A stretch of 34,589 nt of DNA from positions 1 to 34,589 of the forward strand of contig JADHTJ010000034.1 in the NCBI GenBank assembly GCA_016785015.1, read 5' to 3'. This document shows, one piece after another, positions 1 through 9,401 of the stretch. Both the position numbers and the translations under genes were made by a program. The DNA is from Anaerolineales bacterium. Lineage in GTDB: Bacteria; Chloroflexota; Anaerolineae; Anaerolineales; UBA11858. The stretch's first letter is position 1. Each line of letters starts with the position of its first letter. The notes under the pieces are model-generated. The model ran no database searches. It saw only the letters and a program-made list of their open reading frames with translations, and was not told the origin of the DNA.

Positions 1-130
1 AGTCCGCATTGCCCAAATACGCACAATACTTCGTGATCGCCGCTGTCAATGTCGTCTTGCCATGGTCAATATGACCCATCGTCCCAACGTTCAGGTGCGG
101 TTTGTCTCTTACAAATTGTTCCTTTGCCAT
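1..130 (-). CDS. tuf: Elongation factor Tu, N-terminal fragment (cut by window edge)
   Basis: This is the first 43 codons of EF-Tu, the GTPase that brings aminoacyl-tRNA to the ribosomal A site. The visible N-terminus begins [16 protein letters not shown] and holds the G1 phosphate-binding loop GHIDHGKTT, followed by the LTAAIT helix typical of EF-Tu. Translation starts at the ATG complementary to 128-130, behind an AGGAGAG ribosome binding site. The gene lies 43 nt downstream of fusA on the same strand, the usual last position of the str operon. The rest of the gene lies before base 1, so nothing can be said about domains 2 and 3. Confidence 0.96.
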   Translation of the reverse strand, partial: MAKEQFVRDKPHLNVGTMGHIDHGKTTLTAAITKYCAYLGNAD

Positions 131-173
131 CTTACTCTCCTACTACTGTGCTTATGGATAAATTCAATAATTA

Positions 174-2252
174 CTAAAGTTCGCCTCGAATAATTCGGTT
201 GGCTAAATTATCAGCAACTTGGGCGTAATGGTCGAACTCCATAGTGAACACACCGCGACCTTTGGTTGCTGAACGTAAACGGGTTGCGTAGCCAAACATC
301 TCAGCTAAAGGTACCATTGCTCGAACAGCCTGTGTGTTTCCCGGTCGAACATCCATGCCCAGCACTTCACCGCGCCGCGAATTCATCTGTCCAATAACTT
401 CACCCAAATAATCATCTGGAGTGACAACTTCCACTTTCATAATTGGTTCTTGCAAAACAGGTTTTGCCCGTTGTACTGCATCTCGGAATGCCATTGATCC
501 AGCCAGCTTGAAAGAAATCTCATTCGAATCAACTTCGTGGAATGAGCCATCATACAAACGGATACTCACATCGGTCACAGGATACCCTGCGAGAATACCC
601 GATTCTGCTGTTTCACGGACACCTTTTTCCACCGCAGGAATAAATTCCTTGGGAATAGAACCACCGGTGATATCGTTTTCAAAGGAAATCCCAGCCCCTG
701 GTTTATTGGGCTCGATTGCCAGCACCACATGAGCAAATTGTCCGCGGCCGCCAGTTTGTTTGGAGTGACGATATTCTATTTTTTCTACAGCCTTTGTAAT
801 GGACTCGCGATAAGCGACGCGAGGGTTGCCCACCCGGGCCTGTACATTGAACTCTCGAAGCAGGCGATCAACCAAGACTTCAAGATGTAACTCGCCCATC
901 CCAGAGATCAGAGTCTGCCCAGTTTCATTATCAACTCGAACCTGGAAAGTCGGATCTTCCTCTGAAAGCTTGTGCAAAGCCTCGGACATTTTGTCCTGAT
1001 CAGCCATGGTTTTAGGTTCAATTGCCACCGAAATCACAGGCTCTGGGAAGGTGATGTTTTCTAAAATAACTTGACTGGCCGCATCACACAGGGTATCACC
1101 TGTGAAGGAAAATTTCGGGCCTACAACCGCGACGATATCGCCAGCTGAGGCGTCGTCAATATCTTCTCGGCGATCCGCATACATGCGGATCAGCCTGCCA
1201 ATACGCTCTTTTTTCTGCTTGACGGAGTTATATGTCGAAGAGCCTTTCTTCAGGCGACCAGAATAAATGCGCAAATAAGCCAAACGACCAACATAGGGGT
1301 CTGTGACTATTTTGAAGACTAAAGCGCTCATTGGAGCCGTGTCTTCTGCTGGTCTTTCGAGCAGCTCATCACTGTTCGGGCGGTATCCTTGAACTGCGGG
1401 AATGTCCAATGGCGAGGGCAGGAAATCTACAACGGCATCCAAAACTGGTTGAACGCCTTTGTTGCGCAAAGATGTTCCACAAAACACCGGAGCCAACTGT
1501 CCGGAAATAACGGCTTGCCGCAATGCGGCTTTCAACTCATCAACAGGGATCGTCTCACCTTCAAGATATTTAAGGGTGAGATTATCATCAGTTTCAGCAA
1601 TTTTTTCAATCATGCGGTCGCGCATTGCTTCAACTTGAGTTTGAAGATCAACGGGAACATCTCCAACTACAGGCTCTTTTCCTTGATCATCTTTCCATAT
1701 GATGGATTGTTCTGTAAGTAAATCAACTACGCCTTTGAATTCTGATTCTTCCCCTATGGGCAACTGTACTGCTACCGGATTAGCCCCCAAGCGCTCTTTA
1801 ATCATTTGGATCGTACGGTCAAATGAAGCCCCGACGCGATCCATCTTGTTCACAAAGCATATGCGCGGCACAGCGTAAAGGTCAGCCTGACGCCATACAG
1901 TTTCACTTTGTGGTTCAACGCCTTGGACGGCGTCAAACACAACCACGCCACCATCTAGCACTCGTAGGGAGCGTTGCACTTCAGCCGTGAAATCGATATG
2001 GCCAGGAGTATCAATGATATTGATCAGATGCTCATTCCATTCAGCAGACACAGCCGCAGATACAATAGTAATACCACGCTCTCGCTCTTGGTCCATCCAG
2101 TCGGTGACGGTGGTACCATCATCGACGGAACCAAGACGATGCGTTTTTCCTGTGTAATACAGGATGCGCTCGGTCGTGGTAGTTTTTCCGGCATCAATAT
2201 GGGCGATGACGCCAATATTTCGATACCGCTCCAAAGGGTACTGACGGGACAT
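174..2252 (-). CDS. fusA: Elongation factor G
   Basis: EF-G is the translocation GTPase; it moves tRNA and mRNA through the ribosome and also acts in ribosome recycling. The 692-residue length is normal for the family. The N-terminal G domain shows the P-loop AHIDAGKTT (residues 17-25), the switch region ERERGITI, the G3 motif DTPGH and the G4 motif NKMD. The later domains include the conserved stretches GMGELHLEV and [14 protein letters not shown]. The ATG is preceded by an AGGAAA ribosome binding site. The gene begins 19 nt after rpsG, so it is very likely co-transcribed as part of rpsL-rpsG-fusA-tuf. Nothing in it looks truncated or unusual. Confidence 0.98.
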   Translation of the reverse strand: MSRQYPLERYRNIGVIAHIDAGKTTTTERILYYTGKTHRLGSVDDGTTVTDWMDQERERGITIVSAAVSAEWNEHLINIIDTPGHIDFTAEVQRSLRVLDGGVVVFDAVQGVEPQSETVWRQADLYAVPRICFVNKMDRVGASFDRTIQMIKERLGANPVAVQLPIGEESEFKGVVDLLTEQSIIWKDDQGKEPVVGDVPVDLQTQVEAMRDRMIEKIAETDDNLTLKYLEGETIPVDELKAALRQAVISGQLAPVFCGTSLRNKGVQPVLDAVVDFLPSPLDIPAVQGYRPNSDELLERPAEDTAPMSALVFKIVTDPYVGRLAYLRIYSGRLKKGSSTYNSVKQKKERIGRLIRMYADRREDIDDASAGDIVAVVGPKFSFTGDTLCDAASQVILENITFPEPVISVAIEPKTMADQDKMSEALHKLSEEDPTFQVRVDNETGQTLISGMGELHLEVLVDRLLREFNVQARVGNPRVAYRESITKAVEKIEYRHSKQTGGRGQFAHVVLAIEPNKPGAGISFENDITGGSIPKEFIPAVEKGVRETAESGILAGYPVTDVSIRLYDGSFHEVDSNEISFKLAGSMAFRDAVQRAKPVLQEPIMKVEVVTPDDYLGEVIGQMNSRRGEVLGMDVRPGNTQAVRAMVPLAEMFGYATRLRSATKGRGVFTMEFDHYAQVADNLANRIIRGEL

Positions 2253-2271
2253 TATTTCCTACTCAATAAAC

Positions 2272-2739
2272 CTATACACGGAAATGCGAGAAAGCCCGGT
2301 TGGCCTTAGCCATACGATGGGATTCTTCGCGCTTGCGAACTGCAGAGCCGGTATTGTTAGCCGCATCGAGCAATTCATCAGCCAGAAGCTCAGGAAAAGA
2401 TTTCCCAGAGCGACCGCGTGTTGCACCCAAAAGCCAGCGGGTTGCTAATGCGAATTGGCGATGGTGGGGCACCTCCATGGGTACCTGGTATGTTGCACCA
2501 CCAATACGACGCGGTTTTACTTCCATAATCGGCGAGGAATTTTCGATAGCCTTTTCGAACATCTCTAAGGCATCCTGGCCACTGCGCTCTTGCATGATAT
2601 CCAAAGCATCATAAACCACTCGGGTAGCCACGCTCTTTTTGCCACTTTTCATCACGCGATTTATAAAGGATTGCACCTGGACACTATTATAGCGAACATC
2701 GGGTGCAATTTCGCGTTTTGGCGCTCTATTTCGTCGCAT
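2272..2739 (-). CDS. rpsG: 30S ribosomal protein S7
   Basis: S7 is a primary 16S rRNA-binding protein that nucleates assembly of the 30S head and lines the mRNA exit and E-site region. The 155-residue protein has the family hallmarks: an N-terminal R-R-R/K-rich start, the PDVRYNS segment, FINRVMKSGKK, the PRRIGGATYQVP loop and a C-terminal HRMAKANRAFSHFRV. A GGAG ribosome binding site sits 7 nt before the ATG. It is the second gene of the str operon. In E. coli, S7 represses its own operon by binding the rpsL-rpsG intercistronic RNA; here the 78-nt gap upstream contains a small GC hairpin that could play a similar part, which is inference. Confidence 0.98.
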   Translation of the reverse strand: MRRNRAPKREIAPDVRYNSVQVQSFINRVMKSGKKSVATRVVYDALDIMQERSGQDALEMFEKAIENSSPIMEVKPRRIGGATYQVPMEVPHHRQFALATRWLLGATRGRSGKSFPELLADELLDAANNTGSAVRKREESHRMAKANRAFSHFRV

Positions 2740-2777
2740 TCAATTTCTCCGTTTCGTAATCAATTAGCGAAAAGAAC

Positions 2778-2801
2778 CGCCGGTGTGTACCTTTTCCGGC
2801 G
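2778..2801 (-). promoter_or_regulatory. Hairpin in the rpsL-rpsG gap
   Basis: In the 78-nt gap between rpsL and rpsG the transcript can form a 6-bp GC stem (CGCCGG at 2796-2801 with CCGGCG at 2778-2783, read on the minus strand) around a 12-nt loop. It is followed by a short U-containing stretch (GTTCTTTTCG). It might be a weak attenuator or an S7-binding site. The stem is short, so the assignment is tentative. Confidence 0.3.
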
Positions 2802-2817
2802 ATTTCTTATTCATGTA

Positions 2818-3231
2818 CTAGCGTTTCTTGGTTCCGTACTTAGAACGGCCCTGCTTTCGATCATCAACACCAGTGGAGTCAAGGGTGCCTCGGACGATGT
2901 GGTAACGCACGCCAGGCAAATCTTTAACACGACCCCCACGAACCAATACAATCGAGTGCTCCTGGAGATTGTGGCCTTCGCCTGGAATATAAGCGGTGAC
3001 CTCAATCATATTCGTTAGACGCACACGGGCGATCTTGCGCAGCGCAGAATTGGGTTTCTTAGGGGTCATTGTGCGAACGATTGTGCACACCCCACGTTTT
3101 TGAGGGGCGCCCTTTGGCTGCCGAATACGACGCTGTTTGTATGAGTTAAATGTGTATTGAAGAGCAGGTGCTTTGCTCTTGGCAGTTTTGTCTTTACGAC
3201 CTTTGCGAACCAGTTGATTAATCGTGGGCAC
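2818..3231 (-). CDS. rpsL: 30S ribosomal protein S12
   Basis: S12 sits in the decoding centre and controls translational accuracy; streptomycin-resistance mutations map to it. The start chosen is a GTG at 3229-3231, giving a protein that begins [12 protein letters not shown] as in most S12 proteins. A GGAGG lies 6 nt upstream of it. The longer reading from a TTG at 3243 would place that ribosome binding site inside the coding sequence. Conserved segments include [21 protein letters not shown] and [10 protein letters not shown], with [13 protein letters not shown] near the end. The lysines of PKKPNS and GGRVKDL, where streptomycin resistance usually arises, are wild type. The central extension between PAL and PQKRG is the longer type seen in Gram-positive and related phyla. 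Confidence 0.97.
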   Translation of the reverse strand: MPTINQLVRKGRKDKTAKSKAPALQYTFNSYKQRRIRQPKGAPQKRGVCTIVRTMTPKKPNSALRKIARVRLTNMIEVTAYIPGEGHNLQEHSIVLVRGGRVKDLPGVRYHIVRGTLDSTGVDDRKQGRSKYGTKKR

Positions 3232-3237
3232 TTTCGC

Positions 3238-3242
3238 CTCCA
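3238..3242 (-). promoter_or_regulatory. Ribosome binding site that fixes the rpsL start
   Basis: GGAGG on the minus strand with a 6-nt spacer (CGAAA plus the context base) before the GTG at 3231. Its position makes GTG rather than the upstream TTG at 3243 the natural start of rpsL, because the TTG reading would overlap this site. Confidence 0.8.
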
Positions 3243-3277
3243 AATAAATCCTTGATCATTACTTCTTTTCAACAACG

Positions 3278-3306
3278 GAGGCCATCGCTCGTGCATTGAT
3301 GGCCTC
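3278..3306 (-). promoter_or_regulatory. Leader hairpin upstream of rpsL
   Basis: A perfect 9-bp inverted repeat (GAGGCCATC at 3278-3286, GATGGCCTC at 3298-3306) with an 11-nt loop lies in the roughly 147-nt leader of the str operon transcript. It is not followed by a T-tract, so it is not an intrinsic terminator. It may be a protein-binding or mRNA-stability element. No known family was recognised. Confidence 0.45.
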
Positions 3307-3384
3307 GCGTTCATTTCCAATTAGTCTGTTAATTCGGCAGGGGGTATAGCCTACCCATCCCTTATTTTGGGACAACGACCAGTG

Positions 3385-3413
3385 ATTGTACCATGCTGAA
3401 AAATCAGCGTCAA
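3385..3413 (-). promoter_or_regulatory. Sigma70-type promoter of the str operon, overlapping the rpoB stop codon
   Basis: On the minus strand TTGACG (3408-3413) is followed by exactly 17 nt and TACAAT (3385-3390), close to the TTGACA-N17-TATAAT consensus. The -35 hexamer contains the TGA stop codon of rpoB. Transcription would start near 3378, giving rpsL a leader of about 147 nt. This gives rpsL-rpsG-fusA-tuf a start site independent of rpoB. Confidence 0.75.
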
Positions 3414-6400
3414 TAGTTTTTACCTAATCCAAGTAAGCCAGTACTCATCTTGGGGCGTTTCTTGCGAGTATCTTCTTTGCCAAAGCGGATCACTTTACCG
3501 CCTTCTGTTACAGCCTCGACTTGAAGACCCAAACTTTGGAGTTCTTTCACTAAAACCTGGAAGGATGCTGGGATGCTGGGAGCATCCATGGCTTCGCCCT
3601 TCACAATGGCTTCGTAAGCCTTAACACGCCCAACAACATCATCTGACTTGATGGTGAGCATTTCCTGAAGCGTGTATGCTGCGCCATATGCTTCAAGCGC
3701 CCATACTTCCATCTCACCAAACCTCTGGCCACCAAATTGTGCCTTACCACCCAGCGGCTGCTGGGAAACCAAGCTGTATGGACCTGTGGAACGGGCGTGG
3801 ACTTTATCTTCAACCAAGTGATGCAGCTTAAGGATAGACATTACACCTACGGTTACAGGTCGATCAAATTTATCACCTGTCTTGCCATCTCGCATAACCT
3901 GCTTCCCTAAAATGGGTGATGGAAGGTTTGTCTTGAGCACAACTTCATCAGCTTTCGCTCGAAGTTTATCATCATCAAGATTACCATGTTTGATATTCTG
4001 GTCTTTCAACCATAAACGCAGGCAAGCATAGACCGCACGTTCATCCTGGGCATCACGATCATCGGCATGAATAATCATATCATCGAAGGCCAGGATGCTG
4101 TCAGGGTCGAATTCGTTCTCTTTCAACCATTCTCGTAATACTGCACGTCGGGCATAACTGACATCTGAAATTAGTTTATATACATCGTATCCAAGATCAC
4201 CCAGCCAGGCTTCCATGAAAACACGGCGGACATAATTGTCATCTTCGATATCGATGGGGTCATATCCTTCTTGGTTGAGCCATTCCCAGGCGCGCTCAAC
4301 AACTTCTTTCCAGGCCCGATCGATCATCCAGACGCGGGCAAGCTCAGCTTCGATTTCAGTTTCTCTGGCGCCATCAAACACAGGCGTAATGGCGCGGAAA
4401 CCCAAACCACGCGCGGCCCAACCTAAGTGAACTTCCAATACTTGGCCAACATTCATACGGCCGGGAACCCCAGTGGGGTTCAAGATAATGTCAACGGGTG
4501 ATCCGTCTTCGAGGAAGGGCATATCCTCTTCGGGAACAATCACAGAAACGACACCCTTATTACCATGACGACCAGCCAGCTTATCGCCGGAAGAAAGCTT
4601 TCTGCGCTGAGCCACAGCCACGCGAACCATAGTTTCCACACCGGATGAGAGTTCAACTCCATCATCGCGGGAAAAGATTTTTACATCAACAACTTTTCCA
4701 CGCGAACCGTGGGGCATTCTCAGCGAGGTGTCTTTTACATCGCGTGACTTTTCACCAAAAATCGCTCGCAGCAATCTTTCTTCAGGTGTAAGTTCTTTTT
4801 CACCTTTGGGGGAGATTTTCCCTACCAAAATATCGTTAGGGCCAACTTCAGCGCCAATGCGCACAATGCCTTCTTCATCGAGATCTTTGATGGCAGTCTC
4901 GCCAACGTTGGGGATATCGCGGGTAATTTCTTCGGGACCCAAGCGAGTATCGCGTGCTTCAACTTCGTATTTCTCAACATGCACGGATGTAAACATATCA
5001 TCCTGAACGAGCCGCTCAGAGATGACAATGGCATCCTCATAATTTTCTCCTTCCCAAGAGAGAAACGCCACCAAAGCATTTTGACCCAAGGCTAAATTTC
5101 CATCTACTGTAGATGAAGAGTCTGCGATCACATCGCCCTTCTTGACAATTTGACCCTTGGTTACTGAGGGGCGCTGGTCGACACAAGTACTCTGGTTGGA
5201 GCGCTGGTATTTCCTCATCGGATAAACGCGCTCGCCATCTTTGTGGCGCACAACAATTCGCCCACCGGTAACGGATACAACTTCGCCATCATCTTTGGCA
5301 ATAACCACCTGTCCAGAATCAACTGCAGCGGAGAATTCCATACCCGTTGAAACTATGGGAACTTGGGGACGAAGCAAGGGAACCGCTTGCGCCTGCATAT
5401 TCGAACCCATTAAGGCGCGGTTGGCATCATCATGCTCCAAGAAGGGGATCAATGCGGCACTGATGCCTACAATTTGCTGCGGAGCAACATCCATATAATC
5501 GATATTCTCAGCGGGAGAGAATATAAATGAAGTGCGGTGTCGGGCTGAAGCTCGTCCACGAATGAACTCACCAAATTCATTGAGCGGCGAGTTTGCTTGG
5601 GCAATAACAAATCTATCTTCTGTATCGGCTGATAGATAAATATAATCTTCAGTCACAAATGCTTCGACCAAAATTTCTTCTACATTAAGTTTAGCTATCT
5701 GTTTGGCAAGTTTTTCGTCAACGCGTGTACCTTTTTCAGCAATCACTTTGCCAGACTTTGGATTGGCAACATCATCCCGTAATTGACGATCAACCATCAT
5801 GGGACTATCAGGAGGCAACACCTTCAAAACACGACGATATGGAGTTTCAATGAAGCCATATTCGTTGACTTTGGCGAAAGATGCAAAACGTCCGATCAAA
5901 CCGATATTTGGACCTTCCGGAGTTTCGATGGGGCAAATACGCCCATAGTGAGACTGATGCACGTCACGGACGTCAAATCCAGCTCGCTCGCGCCGCAAAC
6001 CGCCCGGACCAAGCGCAGAAAGTGTGCGTTTATGGCGTAGCTCAGCCAAGGGATTAGTTTGATCCATAAATTGCGATAACTGACTGGAGCCAAAGAATTC
6101 ACGTAGGGCTGCCACAACTGGACGGACATTGACAAGACTGACGGGTGACAGATTGTCCTTATCACGAATTGACATGCGCTCCTTGACCACGCGTTCCATT
6201 CGGCGTAGACCAATGCGCAATTTATTTTGAATCAACTCACCCACAGTCTTCGTACGGCGGTTGCCAAGGTGGTCAATATCGTCAGGGTTCTCAATACCAT
6301 TATTGATGGCAATCATATGGCGTATCAGGTGAATAACATCCCACTTGGTTATCGTGCGATGTTCGATGGGGACGATATCATGTAATTCAAGTTTCTGGTT

Positions 6401-7315
6401 GAGTTTGTAGCGACCCACTCTCTTTAGATCATAGCGCCGCTGTTGGAAAAGCTGCTCTTCTAAAAATTCGCGAGCATTTTCCAGGGTAGCAGGATCGCCA
6501 GGTCGCATTCGTCGGAAAAACTCCAATAATGCGGCTTCTGCAACCGTAATACCGTTACTCAAATCCCAATCCGACTCCTGGGCCAGTGTGGCGGGAAGAT
6601 ACATGCGATCTGGATTGTTATCGATATCTTCAAACAGACTGAGGATTTCCTCATCTGTGCCTTCAACGATAGCATTATTCCCCAATCCATCGTCAACAGC
6701 GGCTAAAGCCCTCAGGAAAATCGTGATAGGAATTGTGCGCCGGCGGTTGAATTTGAGCGTCAGGTAATCACTTTTGCGAGTGCCAAACTCCATCCAGGCG
6801 CCGCGATCAGGGATCATTTTCGAGTTGGCCATACGGCGCCCTGTAGTACGATCGGTTTCGGCCTCAAAATAGACACCTGGAGAACGAATTAATTGTGTGA
6901 CGACAACTCGCTCAGTACCATTAATAATGAAAGTGCCCTTCTCGGTCATTTCTGGAAAATCACCAAGGAAGATATCCTGTTTCATGGGTTCTGGGATGGC
7001 AGGCCCGGCTAGCAGCACCGAGACATACAGCGGACGAGCGTATGTCAAGTCGCGCTCAACACATTCGTCAACGTTATATTTGGGATCCTCAAACCAATAA
7101 GATAATTTCCACTCTTCGGCCTCGGGCGTTTGGCTGGGGAAATACAAGCGCATATCGCCACTATAGGATTCAATAGGGGAAATCTCATGGAAAAGGTCAG
7201 CCAGTCTTTCGCTCTTCAAGCGCTCGAAGGATTCCAATTGCACTTCGATCAAATCTGGCAAATCAAAACGAACATCAATTCGAGCGTAAGATTTTGAGGG
7301 TGGAAGCTGTGACAT
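3410..7315 (-). CDS. rpoB: DNA-directed RNA polymerase subunit beta
   Basis: This is the beta subunit of RNA polymerase, forming one pincer of the catalytic cleft. At 1301 residues it is longer than typical Gram-positive RpoB. Conserved blocks appear in order: RSPGVYFE, the rifampicin cluster (SQLSQFMDQ from residue 411 to SALGPGGL), [18 protein letters not shown], the [12 protein letters not shown] block and the C-terminal [25 protein letters not shown]. Two oddities stand out. The position equal to E. coli R529 is Thr431. A lineage-type insertion of about 135 residues (roughly 995-1128) separates VFDGA and LYDGKTG-like blocks that normally lie close together. rpoC is not downstream; the next gene is rpsL. 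The start ATG has an AGGAG about 10 nt upstream. Confidence 0.98.
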   Translation of the reverse strand: MSQLPPSKSYARIDVRFDLPDLIEVQLESFERLKSERLADLFHEISPIESYSGDMRLYFPSQTPEAEEWKLSYWFEDPKYNVDECVERDLTYARPLYVSVLLAGPAIPEPMKQDIFLGDFPEMTEKGTFIINGTERVVVTQLIRSPGVYFEAETDRTTGRRMANSKMIPDRGAWMEFGTRKSDYLTLKFNRRRTIPITIFLRALAAVDDGLGNNAIVEGTDEEILSLFEDIDNNPDRMYLPATLAQESDWDLSNGITVAEAALLEFFRRMRPGDPATLENAREFLEEQLFQQRRYDLKRVGRYKLNQKLELHDIVPIEHRTITKWDVIHLIRHMIAINNGIENPDDIDHLGNRRTKTVGELIQNKLRIGLRRMERVVKERMSIRDKDNLSPVSLVNVRPVVAALREFFGSSQLSQFMDQTNPLAELRHKRTLSALGPGGLRRERAGFDVRDVHQSHYGRICPIETPEGPNIGLIGRFASFAKVNEYGFIETPYRRVLKVLPPDSPMMVDRQLRDDVANPKSGKVIAEKGTRVDEKLAKQIAKLNVEEILVEAFVTEDYIYLSADTEDRFVIAQANSPLNEFGEFIRGRASARHRTSFIFSPAENIDYMDVAPQQIVGISAALIPFLEHDDANRALMGSNMQAQAVPLLRPQVPIVSTGMEFSAAVDSGQVVIAKDDGEVVSVTGGRIVVRHKDGERVYPMRKYQRSNQSTCVDQRPSVTKGQIVKKGDVIADSSSTVDGNLALGQNALVAFLSWEGENYEDAIVISERLVQDDMFTSVHVEKYEVEARDTRLGPEEITRDIPNVGETAIKDLDEEGIVRIGAEVGPNDILVGKISPKGEKELTPEERLLRAIFGEKSRDVKDTSLRMPHGSRGKVVDVKIFSRDDGVELSSGVETMVRVAVAQRRKLSSGDKLAGRHGNKGVVSVIVPEEDMPFLEDGSPVDIILNPTGVPGRMNVGQVLEVHLGWAARGLGFRAITPVFDGARETEIEAELARVWMIDRAWKEVVERAWEWLNQEGYDPIDIEDDNYVRRVFMEAWLGDLGYDVYKLISDVSYARRAVLREWLKENEFDPDSILAFDDMIIHADDRDAQDERAVYACLRLWLKDQNIKHGNLDDDKLRAKADEVVLKTNLPSPILGKQVMRDGKTGDKFDRPVTVGVMSILKLHHLVEDKVHARSTGPYSLVSQQPLGGKAQFGGQRFGEMEVWALEAYGAAYTLQEMLTIKSDDVVGRVKAYEAIVKGEAMDAPSIPASFQVLVKELQSLGLQVEAVTEGGKVIRFGKEDTRKKRPKMSTGLLGLGKNY

Positions 7316-7369
7316 ATACCAACTACTCCTGAATCAACCTTTGGCTGGTTGAAAACTTAAACTAGCTCA

Positions 7370-7422
7370 GACTACGCGGAAGAAAACCCTGGCCGGTTCT
7401 ATTTAGCCAGGGTAGCGTAGTC
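7370..7422 (-). promoter_or_regulatory. Structured leader of rpoB (nested stems, possible attenuator)
   Basis: In the rpoB leader an outer 8-bp stem (7370-7377 with 7415-7422, GACTACGC/GCGTAGTC) encloses a perfect 7-bp stem (7387-7393 with 7406-7412, CCCTGGC/GCCAGGG). The internal loop is asymmetric, 2 nt on one side and 9 nt on the other. Read on the transcript, the inner stem is followed by TTTTCTTCC, so it also resembles a weak intrinsic terminator. It lies 60-110 nt after the predicted start and about 55 nt before the ATG. Its place resembles the autoregulatory L10 leader of rplJL-rpoBC operons, but I cannot assign it to a known family. The rest of the 7316-7620 gap holds only the two divergent promoters and ribosome binding sites. 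Confidence 0.55.
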
Positions 7423-7487
7423 CCCAAGTCAGATTTCTCTTTGGCCAAGGAATATCTCATAAACTCTGGGCCTAAACAAGAGCCACA

Positions 7488-7516
7488 ATTATACTGACAT
7501 CTTCATTATCGGTCAA
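7488..7516 (-). promoter_or_regulatory. Sigma70-type promoter of rpoB
   Basis: On the minus strand TTGACC (7511-7516), a 17-nt spacer and a perfect TATAAT (7488-7493). Transcription would begin near 7481 and give a leader of about 165 nt that contains the nested hairpin at 7370-7422. Confidence 0.8.
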
Positions 7517-7553
7517 GACAAAAATCAACACATTTTGGGTCTAAATTTGTGTT

Positions 7554-7584
7554 TTGGTAGCTTATCCAGTCTCAGAGGTATAAT
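7554..7584 (+). promoter_or_regulatory. Promoter of era
   Basis: A perfect TATAAT at 7579-7584 lies 37 nt before the era start. The best -35 is TTGGTA at 7554-7559, with a rather long 19-nt spacer. It is divergent from the rpoB promoter. Confidence 0.55.
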
Positions 7585-7620
7585 ACACTGACAAAATTGC
7601 AGAATCTTAAGGATTTTTTG

Positions 7621-8541
7621 ATGACCTCACCACCTGAACAAGAATTCCGATCCGGCTTTGTAGCAGTTATGGGTCGACCAAATGTAGGGAAGTCTACGCT
7701 TATCAATAGTCTCATTGGGCAAAAAATTGCCGCTGTTTCGCCAAAACCGCAAACCACACGTCACCAGCAGCTAGGGATTCTCAGCCTGGATGAAGCGCAA
7801 ATCGTATTTATTGATACACCCGGGTTGCACAACCCACATCATAAGCTCGGTCAGTTCATGAATGACGAAGCTGCAGATGCCATCACAGATGCGGACCTGA
7901 TTCTTTTTTTGGTGGATCTCACCAAAATGCCACCTCATGAGGAAGACCGCATCTTGATTAAATTACTGGACGAACTTGACCAGCGCCCAATGGTGATCCT
8001 GGCCCTGAACAAAATTGATCGCGTGGAGGCAGGGGATTTGGACCAAAGAGCGGCGGTTTACGAGGAACTCCTGCCTGATGCAGTGCCCCTAAGAATTTCC
8101 GCCATCCATGCGGATAAATTGGACGATCTTAAACAATCGCTAATCTCAAATATCCCCGAAGGTCCACCCTTTTTCCCGGTTGATCAGATCACTAATCTAT
8201 ATGAAAGAGAGATCGCTGCTGATCTGATTCGGGCAGTGTGCCTAGTTCAATTACGAGATGAAATTCCCCACTCCATTGCAGTACGCATGGACGAATACAC
8301 TGAACGCGGAGACCATGGTGCGTATATCCGCACAACACTCTTTGTCGAGCGCGATTCACAGAAAGGCATCGTCGTTGGCCAAGGCGGAAAGATGATCAAA
8401 CGTATTGGCGCCCATGCCCGATCTCAAATTGAAGCCATGAGCAGCCGCAAGGTTTATTTGGATCTGAGAGTCAAGGTTCGTAAGAACTGGCGCAATAACG
8501 AGCAAGCGCTAAAACAGTTTGGGTTCAAAAGGTGGAATTGA
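7621..8541 (+). CDS. era: GTPase Era
   Basis: Era is a Ras-like GTPase with a C-terminal KH domain. It binds the 3' end of 16S rRNA and acts in 30S maturation. The 306-residue protein has G1 GRPNVGKST (about residues 18-26), the G3 motif DTPGLH, G4 NKID and a G5 SA. These are followed by a KH domain with VVGQGGKMIKRIG and a basic C-terminal tail. I chose the ATG at 7621 because AAGGA lies 7 nt upstream. An in-frame TTG at 7597 would add eight residues and would put that site inside the gene. The gene is divergent from rpoB and is not obviously in an operon with the next gene, 83 nt away. Confidence 0.96.
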   Translation: MTSPPEQEFRSGFVAVMGRPNVGKSTLINSLIGQKIAAVSPKPQTTRHQQLGILSLDEAQIVFIDTPGLHNPHHKLGQFMNDEAADAITDADLILFLVDLTKMPPHEEDRILIKLLDELDQRPMVILALNKIDRVEAGDLDQRAAVYEELLPDAVPLRISAIHADKLDDLKQSLISNIPEGPPFFPVDQITNLYEREIAADLIRAVCLVQLRDEIPHSIAVRMDEYTERGDHGAYIRTTLFVERDSQKGIVVGQGGKMIKRIGAHARSQIEAMSSRKVYLDLRVKVRKNWRNNEQALKQFGFKRWN

Positions 8542-8624
8542 CCCAGCAAAAAGTGGGCAGTGTTTGGTGGTTAGAAAGCTGACCTCGCCCTAAATAAATC
8601 CAAATTCAATAAGAAAAAGTCCTG

Positions 8625-9299
8625 ATGTCAAAATACTTATTTGCACAAATTGCTGCGGGGTTGGCTGTATTCAACTGGCTAGCAGTTGCTCTAAAATGGA
8701 AATGGCTCGAATATATTGCAAAACCTGCCATAATGTTGGCGCTGATAGCTTTTGTCTGGCGTTTACGGCCTGGATTGGTCATACATGGGAACATCAACTG
8801 GCTACTTTTTGCATTGTTCTTTTCCCTGGCAGGAGATATATTCTTGATGCTTCCAAGAAATCTCTTTTTGCCGGGATTAGTTTCGTTCTTGCTTGCCCAC
8901 ATTGCCTACATTTTCGCACTCAGCCTGACATTGCCATCTTTTGACCTTGCTGTCCTGTTGGTTATTTTGATGGTCGGGTTAACTAGCTTTCAAATTTACC
9001 GTCGGGTAGCGGGCGGTTTAGAGATATCTGGCCAAACAGAGATGAAAATCCCTATAATTCTCTACACATCGGTAATCTCTGTGATGGTAATTTTCGCTCT
9101 GCTAACTCTTGTAAGCAATGATATAGAAAACTACCGTGCCCTGCTGCTCAGTGCTGGTGCACTGCTATTTTTTATCTCCGATACCTGGATCGCCTGGGAT
9201 CGTTTTGTAGAACCACTCAAATTTCGTGATCTACGAGTGATGGTTAGCTATCACATCGCCCAAATTTGTCTCTGTTTGGGGTTTTTAGTATCCCCCTAA
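8625..9299 (+). CDS. YhhN / lysoplasmalogenase (TMEM86-like) family membrane protein
   Basis: The 224-residue protein is almost wholly hydrophobic with about seven to eight predicted membrane helices. It carries the family pattern: KPAIMLAL near the N-terminus, SLAGDIFLMLP, GLVSFLLAHIAYI and GALLFFISDTWIA near the C-terminus. The mammalian relatives TMEM86A/B cleave the vinyl-ether bond of lysoplasmalogens. Bacterial YhhN members are mostly uncharacterised, so the enzymatic activity is inferred from the family only. No strong ribosome binding site precedes the ATG. It follows era by 83 nt and ends at hairpins that separate it from the convergent sigma-factor operon. Confidence 0.8.
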   Translation: MSKYLFAQIAAGLAVFNWLAVALKWKWLEYIAKPAIMLALIAFVWRLRPGLVIHGNINWLLFALFFSLAGDIFLMLPRNLFLPGLVSFLLAHIAYIFALSLTLPSFDLAVLLVILMVGLTSFQIYRRVAGGLEISGQTEMKIPIILYTSVISVMVIFALLTLVSNDIENYRALLLSAGALLFFISDTWIAWDRFVEPLKFRDLRVMVSYHIAQICLCLGFLVSP

Positions 9300-9305
9300 C
9301 GCAAA

Positions 9306-9333
9306 TGACTGTCATCTCGAAAGTTGACAGTCA
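9306..9333. repeat. Inverted repeat after the YhhN-family gene
   Basis: A perfect 9-bp inverted repeat (TGACTGTCA at 9306-9314, TGACAGTCA at 9325-9333) with a 10-nt loop directly after the stop codon. No T-tract follows, so it may protect a 3' end rather than terminate. Confidence 0.45.
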
Positions 9334-9358
9334 CTTGAAAATAATTAGTACGCTCGCG

Positions 9359-9394
9359 AAATCCCGCAAGGAGTAAAACTACTTGCGGGATTTT
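9359..9394. terminator. Bidirectional terminator between convergent genes
   Basis: A perfect 12-bp stem (AAATCCCGCAAG at 9359-9370 with its complement at 9382-9393) with an 11-nt loop. A and T runs close both sides. It lies between the plus-strand YhhN-family gene and the minus-strand sigma operon and can serve both. Confidence 0.75.
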
Positions 9395-9401
9395 CATCAT
9401 T

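Noticed and set aside
1389..1721. Plus-strand open frame opposite fusA
   Set aside because: It is an antisense frame of a highly conserved gene with no coding signature.
3229..3243. TTG at 3243 as start of rpsL
   Set aside because: It would place the GGAGG ribosome binding site inside the gene and add residues absent from S12 proteins; the GTG at 3231 fits better.
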